The notes under the pieces were generated by a model, which worked only from the letters and a program-made list of their open reading frames with translations, had not been told where the DNA came from and did no database searches. The translations under genes and the position numbers were made by a program. From Nephrocerus scutellatus (Eukaryota; Arthropoda; Insecta; Diptera; Pipunculidae), in the NCBI GenBank assembly GCA_947095585.1, contig OX352765.1:28922254-28986253 (forward strand): a DNA stretch of 64,000 nucleotides, read 5' to 3'. Positions 58,601 to 64,000 of this stretch are shown here, in pieces (positions within the stretch are counted from its first letter, which is position 1; every line of letters starts with the position of its first letter).

Positions 58601-59060
58601 AACAAGTTATTCGGCTGCAGAGGCTCTTTCTCGTTATTTAGCGAACCATCACCTATCAGGCTCCTACGAGGCCTTTTTTAGTCGTTTACCATATTGCGAC
58701 CTTTATGTTGTCGATTGTTTCTCCATCTGTAAGGAAACCAAGTCAACCACTTCCAATCTATTCCAAAACTAGTCAGTAAACATGGTCAAGTAGCGATCTA
58801 TATTAACTGTGGCTGCATCATTGAAGAAAAAGGAGTATGAGCCATTCACTATGAAACCCGCAACGAACTGTAATTTTTTGCGGGTATAATGCATTTTCGT
58901 GAATGGAATCAACAATTGGCTTATTATGAAAGCCGTTGAGGCAGAAATGGGCTTCTTCGCACGTAAGCCCGTCGCAAGCGAAAGCGAACTTTAATAAAAC
59001 GATATATAAGCTGCAAATGTTGTTAGAGCGTGTACTCTTTTATGATTAAATGGGAAGCGA
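58601..59060 (-). mobile_element. Tc1/mariner-superfamily transposase fragment
   Basis: In minus-strand order: EAHFCLNGFHNK-like sequence, IHENALYPQKITVRCGFIVN, SYSFFFNDAATVNIDRYLTM, FWNRLEVVDL, then decay. The series corresponds to the first catalytic-Asp region through the block before QQDGA in insect mariner-like transposases. Frames shift several times. No TIRs were identified. It lies against the LINE endonuclease on the same strand. Confidence 0.7.
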
Positions 59061-59434
59061 AGACGGGCTGAGTTGGTACCGTTGCTCTTATCGTTAATGC
59101 GTTGGACGTTCTAATGTTTAAAGACCAAAAAAGCACCAAAAAGCTTTTTCAATGTCTCACCTCTATGGGATTCAAACATCGAACCTCCCGTGATGTATAG
59201 ATGCTGGCAATACCGTAGCGAAGGTGCTGATTGCGGCAGCCAACAAGAAGAGGCACAAATAAAGAATACTTTAAATTACAACATGAGATGTGTTTCATTG
59301 ATAATACAACACTGCACAATTCTCCAATGTACTAAACACATTAGGGCCACACGGCACAATTATAATTGTAATACAATTTTAAGTTCAGATTCGCGTTAAA
59401 AACTGGGAAGACTTCTCTAAATGCTAGAATAAAA
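59061..59434. other. No recognised gene
   Basis: Plus-strand GCACAAATAAAGAATAC near 59254 and short frames only. Confidence 0.4.
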
Positions 59435-59709
59435 TTATGTTCTATCTTCGAACACCTCTAAAAAATTCCAACACCTATTTGCCTTATTGGGCTCATGGCA
59501 ATTCAAGGTAACTGTTCCCCTTTCTGTTCTCATTCTGTTGTAGTGAACCGTCTCCTGTACACGACAGAAGAAGTCGAGCAGAAGATTGGAACCGGTCCAA
59601 TTTGTGCAATTGCATAACTTTCTATAAGGAAAATTATACGAATTTGCAACATCTACATGTACACCTGTTGTGTTGGTGATCGCTTCGGACGCCACCTCTT
59701 TGCCATTGG
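59435..59709 (-). CDS. Candidate host exon encoding a cysteine-containing, possibly secreted protein
   Basis: I do not recognise the protein. The minus-strand exon would begin after CTTTTTTCTTTCTTTATAG, a strong pyrimidine tract plus AG. It runs open for 90 codons: NGKEVASEAITNTTGVHVDV, SYNFPYRKLCNCTNWTG, LLLDFFCRVQETVHYNRMRT, TVTLNCHEPNKANRCWNFLE, ending VFEDRT-stop at 59435. Five cysteines and two N-glycosylation sequons (NTT, NWT) suggest secretion. Upstream, ATG at 59834 opens a frame with LFLLSSLY. A 65-nt GT-AG intron (59774-59710) does not keep that frame; a 79-nt version ending at AAAGAG does. No TE family matches. Confidence 0.33.
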
Positions 59710-59979
59710 CTATAAAGAAAGAAAAAAGCGAAAGCTCATAGCATTTCGTATGCTTTGGCTGTAATGACCCGAACGTATAGAGAGGACAACAAGAACAGAC
59801 GCCAATACGGAGTTTGTCCGTCTTCTATAACCATGATTCAATTGTCTGCCTTTATGGACAACTTGACGACGGTTTTAGATGGCAAACAAATCTTCGAAGT
59901 TCAGAGTTGCACACTGGATGATAATAAGATGCCTTCGTTCGATTTCGGTTGTTGTGTTGATTTTCAGTATTTATTTGCC

Positions 59980-60350
59980 ATTATTTGTGCAAAAAGATCG
60001 ATAGGCAGGCGGCGGCGGCTGAGAGCCATACAAGCAAACGTTGTTCCTCAGTACAAAATAGCAGCAGCCAGCGGCAAGCAGCAGCAAGCGTCAGCTTGTC
60101 GCTTGGTTCACAGAGCACCAACTCGGTTCAACTGCAGACAAAATCGTGACAAATTTGACCCAATGATCCGAAATTGCATGTGCGCATGGGCTATAGTGCT
60201 GTTTTGACTTTTGCGCCACAACACACTAAAATAGCAAATTCGCTGTCGTCGATCGACCGACGTTGCGCATGTCGAAGCGACTAGTGCTCACATAAACTTT
60301 ATTTTGCACCAGGCATCTATCGATCGATCGATCGATCGACCGGTCGAGTG
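59980..60350. promoter_or_regulatory. GC-richer patch with (GATC)n, possible promoter or 5' leader
   Basis: GGCAGGCGGCGGCGGCTGAG (60005) and CAGC/CAGCAGCCAGCGGC repeats at 60060 contrast with the surroundings. GCTAT/GTGCGCATGGG lies near 60180, and ATCGATCGATCGATCGATCG at about 60317-60336. It lies upstream of the minus-strand candidate exon. The 150-codon plus frame across it (59755-60207) is Arg/Gln-rich and may be chance. Confidence 0.25.
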
Positions 60351-60644
60351 GATCGTTTGATGAGTTCCAAGTGAAAACTGGTATTGTAATTATTACTATC
60401 GTAACGCTTCAGTTGAGAACTGCAAATGTTATACCTGTTGACAGGAAGTTGCATGATTAAATTTAAGATCCCGGCTTAGCAACAGTACCGTTATCTTTGT
60501 TAGCAATTTTTTAAGTGCTGCGTAGATCAATCTAAAGATTTTATATTTGCATTCGAATTTTTTATGGCTTTTGAAGCACACACAATTTTTAAGGTTGAAA
60601 ATATCAAGATCTGTTTAAATTCTGTGCCCAAGTTTTACTGTCAT

Positions 60645-60780
60645 AATGTTTGGCTCAACAACCAGGGTCTGAGGTTCTAGCCTCCCGAATTAATAAAATT
60701 CCGTGTAATGTTAAAAAATTTCATCGTCATTAAATTTGGCTCTACAGCCAGGGTACGTCCCGGCTTAACGGCAAAATAAA
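60645..60780 (-). mobile_element. Two RTE-like 3' tails in tandem
   Basis: Reverse-complemented, both units read CCTGG(C/T)TGT(A/T)GAGCCAAA followed by (A/T)TxATGA repeats: one at about 60725-60780, one at about 60645-60700. The same end occurs at 31195-31260. They are the last bases of RTE-type LINEs with no coding part. Confidence 0.65.
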
Positions 60781-61634
60781 TTTATTCTTTACTTAATTTG
60801 TGCTTCAAGGCAAATACATAAAGATTATGTAAAGTTGTTTAAGGCGCATGTGTCCCCATAAATAATGCGAAGAAAACTGTTTGTCGCATTATCAATGCAC
60901 TTTGATCGAAACAAAAACTCCCACAACATTAACAACAGCGGAATTTTCGTCGGTGCGACCACGGGTTGTCCAGGTAAAATGTTTTCTAGAAATCTGCTAG
61001 ATCTGAAGCATATGTAAAGCGGATACGCCGAACTAAAACTGAACAACTGCAACAGAACAAATATCCCGAGGTGTTAGCGTAATCTTGAATCTGTTCACAG
61101 AAATCTGCAGTTGTTGTTATTTTTTTCTATACAAAGATTAAATGTACTCATTGGAGTAGGCAACTGAACTTACTTTGATACTGAATAAACTACCGTTAAT
61201 ACCTATTAGTGAAAAATACTTTCAAATTATAGGTGTAAGCAATTTTGCATTTTTGCATACAATACTAATTCTATTTCGCCTAAGCTGGATCTACTAATAA
61301 AGAAAAAAGTAAGCGTGGCTCCATATAAAGTTCTAACTATAATTCAGATAGAAGATACTTATATATGTTGTATGTAATAGTTAGAAGCATTTTTTTAAAA
61401 AAGTTCCCGGACATGTAGGAGTTGGGAGAAAAGCTAACGGTGTATTTACTTTTTGTGAAATTTTTAAAATAAATCATTTTCTTAAAAGAGCTCTATCTTA
61501 ATAAAACATATATATTTTTTTTAACTTACATACTACATATAACCAAATAAATTATAATATACCTAGTATAAGAAATATACAAACAATTTATTTTAAATTG
61601 CTTTGAAATCAAAAAATTAAAAAAAAATCGAAAT
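60781..61634. other. AT-rich stretch, no recognised gene
   Basis: No motif found. The minus frame 60825-61052 overlaps nothing recognisable. Confidence 0.45.
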
Positions 61635-61830
61635 CGTCTGTTTGTTTATTTGTTTGTGATCAATTTTAACCCATTTACTAAATCCCGATTTTTTTAAATT
61701 TTGCACACATGTGTATCCCCAATGACAACACTTTGTGGGTTGTCGCCAATTATTATGAACCATTTTTAATCCACTTCCTAAAGCGCGATTTTATTCAAAC
61801 TTTACATACATATGTAGTCAATAAGGCCAA
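61635..61830 (+). repeat. Dispersed repeat, two partial units in tandem
   Basis: GTGATCAATTTTAACCCATT, CCCGATTTTTTTAAATTTTG and CCCCAATGACAACACTTT form one unit. CATTTTTAATCCACTTCCTA, GCGATTTTATTCAAACTTTA and CATATGTAGTC begin a second. Both match 7470-7560. Confidence 0.7.
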
Positions 61831-61929
61831 AAGGATTGATCGGTACGCAAAGTTGGCCAGCATGAGGAACCGGGCCAGACATCCACGGTAGTATATCTTA
61901 TGAAACCATGGATCAGTAGCGAAGAAGCC

Positions 61930-62160
61930 AGCGAAGATTACTATCAAGTCCATTTGCACTAATTTTCGAGACTAGACTAGACTCTGTCAAATGACTTGGA
62001 TAAATCAAGTGCAGCAACTTTGCTTTCACCAAATTTGTGGTTCGTATTTTCAGTAAGATGTGCCATCAGATCACCTGTAAAACGTTGCCTTCGAAAACCA
62101 TACTGCTGGTTGCTAAGGATTTCCTAAGATTCTAGGTATTGCACAAGATTTCGTTATGGG
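61930..62160 (-). mobile_element. Jockey-family RT fragment
   Basis: The minus strand gives QQYGFRRQRFTGDLMAHLTE-like text spread over two frames, then GESKVAALDLSKSFDRV and KISANGLDSNLRWLLRY. It matches the RT finger/palm of the elements at 42.3 kb and 56.0 kb. Only about 230 bp remain. Confidence 0.75.
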
Positions 62161-62829
62161 TCGTACCGGGGACAAAGATGAGGGATTCGCCTTTTTTTAG
62201 CGACAAGCTGGATATGGCCAAAGTATGAAACGCCTCGCTCTTAAACTATGGAATCGTTTGGCTGTCATTAAATTGATTTTTTCGTCTGCATCTCGACTCA
62301 TTTTAATTTGATCCTTGGTATTTTAAAACTAATATTGAAATAAGTTCGAATGATATATTTCGGAAAAACCATGGTATGGTTATTGAAGTATGGCCAAAAA
62401 TAAAAGCATCTTGTACCTTATGGTCACAGGAATACAATTGTGTGGAATCCAAAGCTGTGTTGTTTTGACCCATAACTTTCGCAAAATTATATCATTTCTT
62501 TTTTTTCCACAAAAAAAATTAATTGGAAATGTTCCACTTTGTTGCAATAAGTACTTGTGCATGCACTTTACCATAGGAAAACTAACGATTAGATTCAAAC
62601 TAGTGCAAGTATTGAAAACGGTTTGTTTTGATGCAATGATTCACTGGAAAAGATTTAGTTTTGATCCAATCGCGGTTTTAATATTCTACATTTGGAAGGG
62701 AAACATTGTGTTTTATTTCATTCTGAATACGAAAAAACTAATAGATTCAGCAATCGAATAACTTGACATCATTAGGTAAAAATTAAATAAATGTCGGTTT
62801 TGATACTGCTAAACTCTATACAGGATGTC
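62161..62829. other. No recognised gene; 123-codon plus frame
   Basis: The plus frame 62390-62761 (123 codons) is AT-driven and opposed by a minus frame. No motif recognised. Confidence 0.4.
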
Positions 62830-63950
62830 CACCGGGAAGGTCTACTATTTTTCATTACATTTTGACATTTTATCACGAATATTTTGTTTGAGTTTGGTTT
62901 GTTTGTATAAACCTTTCTCTTCAGGTATCTCATCCCCATTTCTTAAGATAACTTGTTGTGGAAAGAAGTATCGCAGTAAATCCGTTGTAATTCTGGCTGT
63001 ATGCGATGTGGCGCCGACTTGTTGAAACCAAATCTTAATCAAGGCCAAAGAATTCTGTTCTGACCTAAAAGAGTTTTCAATCATGTCACGGTATCGTTCG
63101 CCAGTGACAGTTACCGTCAAGTTGTTTTTAATTTTAAAGATAATGATATAATTCCGTTCGACCTTACACTCGATATTTTCAGCATGCGATTAGTTGCTAG
63201 CTCGGTTATTCGCCTTAACGCTATCTCCCAGTGGACTACAAATAAAATCGGTCACTTCTCTATCCAGAATTTAGTCAAGATCCCAGACAACATAGACTAC
63301 ACCACTCCGCGATACGCCGAGGATGAGGAGGAGGATGCCATGTCCATCTTCTCTGTACTTATCCAGCCCTCTCCCAAAAACGTAAACTCCATTTGGGAGA
63401 TTTCTTCCTGCTACAACGACACTAATAATCTTATCAACATCTTATCTCCTACGCTCCATACAAAGGTCTCATTGGTTTAACGAGTAGGTGAAGGAAATTT
63501 TTCCCGATCCGTGTGGTATGGACCATCACTGGTCTAAGTGTTTCGGTTTCACTGAGAGCCACCGTAACCAAACCTAACTTAAATTCCAATGATTCCTCCT
63601 GACCAAATTGCACACCAGACTGTCACTTTTAATGGATGTAAAGTGCATAAATTTTGATTCCCCAGAACCAACTATTCTGATTATTCACATATCCCTTTAA
63701 TTGAAGATGGGCCTCTTGTCACTCTTATGAGTTTTTCATGAAAATCAGAGTTGTCATGGACGAGCTTTAACGTCCTATTGCTATTTGTACGGCGGCGTAA
63801 ATGGTCTTTTGGAAGAAGCCGAGAAGTGTCGAATTGAGTTTGATGGATTGTTTTGAACATTTTCTTGAACAGAAGCTGTGTTCTCAGTCGATCCTGCAGT
63901 ACTTTGTGCTCCTCTCTCTTTGAAATCATTCACTATGCACGACAAATAGT
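62830..63950 (-). pseudogene. Mariner-like transposase pseudogene, split by a LINE fragment
   Basis: Upstream part (63950-63590, minus): LQDRLRTQLLFKKMFKTIHQ and RLLPKDHLRRRTNSN-type frames from the helix-turn-helix/linker region, then LKGYVNNQNSWFWGNQN and VTVWCAIWSGGIIGI. After the intervening block (63183-63585) it resumes IIIFKIKNNLTVTVTGERYR, DMIENSF, WFQQVGATSHTARITTDLLR and FPQQVILRNGDE. The second catalytic Asp of QQD has become Val (QQVGA), which alone would abolish catalysis. The C-terminus is replaced by unrelated sequence after RNGDE. Stops and shifts occur throughout. Confidence 0.88.
63183..63585 (+). mobile_element. LINE fragment inserted in the transposase
   Basis: The frame 63184-63480 opens MRLVASSVIRLNAISQWTTN, KIGHFSIQNLVKIPDNIDYT, the stretch between RT thumb and RNase H in the same LINE group as 18690-19250. 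There the plus-strand text is nearly parallel (VAAS-RLNAISQW against CTAGCGTGGCTATTCCCCTC). It then joins unrelated sequence and ends at ACCAAACCTAACTTAA, a tail typical of that group. It interrupts the minus-strand mariner gene. Confidence 0.75.
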
Positions 63951-64000
63951 GCGTTTTGCTGGTACGTTATTTCTCCAAAAAATTTCACGTAACAACTTTC
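63951..64000. other. Window edge
   Basis: Probably continues the transposase N-terminal region beyond the window. Confidence 0.3.

Noticed and set aside
59755..60207. 150-codon plus-strand open frame
   Set aside because: No known motif. Half of it covers a GC-rich, Arg/Gln-repeat patch where long frames arise by chance, and it conflicts with the better-supported minus-strand exon. Not listed as a gene.

Overview
The window looks like accessory, repeat-packed DNA from an insect nuclear genome, most likely a higher fly; a tephritid-like fly is my inference. It is AT-rich. There are no operons, rRNA genes or true tRNA genes, and no long uninterrupted host gene. Almost every recognisable protein fragment is a decayed transposable element: non-LTR retrotransposons (Jockey-like, RTE-like and RNase H-bearing R1/I/LOA-like lineages), Tc1/mariner-superfamily DNA transposons, a pogo/Tigger-like miniature element, a Helitron helicase fragment, a tRNA-derived SINE family and several dispersed non-coding repeats.

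Layout. 1-5 kb: AT-rich, no recognised gene, with a cluster of TTGCGCAA-type sites at 4.1-5.0 kb. 5.1-5.3 kb (-): possible terminal exon of a small membrane protein. 5.8-6.8 kb (-): LINE. 7.4-9.5 kb: dispersed repeat and SINE. 10.8-11.7 kb: possible LTR-element end. 12.9-15.4 kb: LINE split by a SINE. 17.8-22.2 kb: three RNase H-type LINE 3' ends, two with hairpins. 24.2 kb: TATA box plus a 22-codon signal-peptide-like ORF. 26.4-36.5 kb: Jockey, RTE-like and other LINE remnants; the last carries a mariner fragment. 39-44.3 kb: SINE, Jockey 3' end and a DDE transposon with about 230-bp inverted ends split by a Jockey element. 47.3-51.4 kb: LINE RNase H, Helitron helicase, LINE C-terminus, and a DD37D transposon turned into a palindrome. 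53.9-56.1 kb (-): Jockey reverse transcriptase interrupted by a 921-bp pogo-like element at a TA. 57.5-59.1 kb (-): LINE endonuclease/RT and a transposase fragment. 59.4-59.7 kb (-): candidate host exon. 60-64 kb: LINE tails, dispersed repeats and a transposase split by a LINE.

How the parts relate. The coherent story is nested insertion. At least five element-in-element events can be read from protein frames that resume across the inserted block, which gives a relative insertion order. Host-gene signals are weak: a few CpG-richer patches and three short candidate ORFs or exons. All calls come from reading the sequence by eye; no database search was run, and element boundaries are approximate except where terminal repeats are cited.
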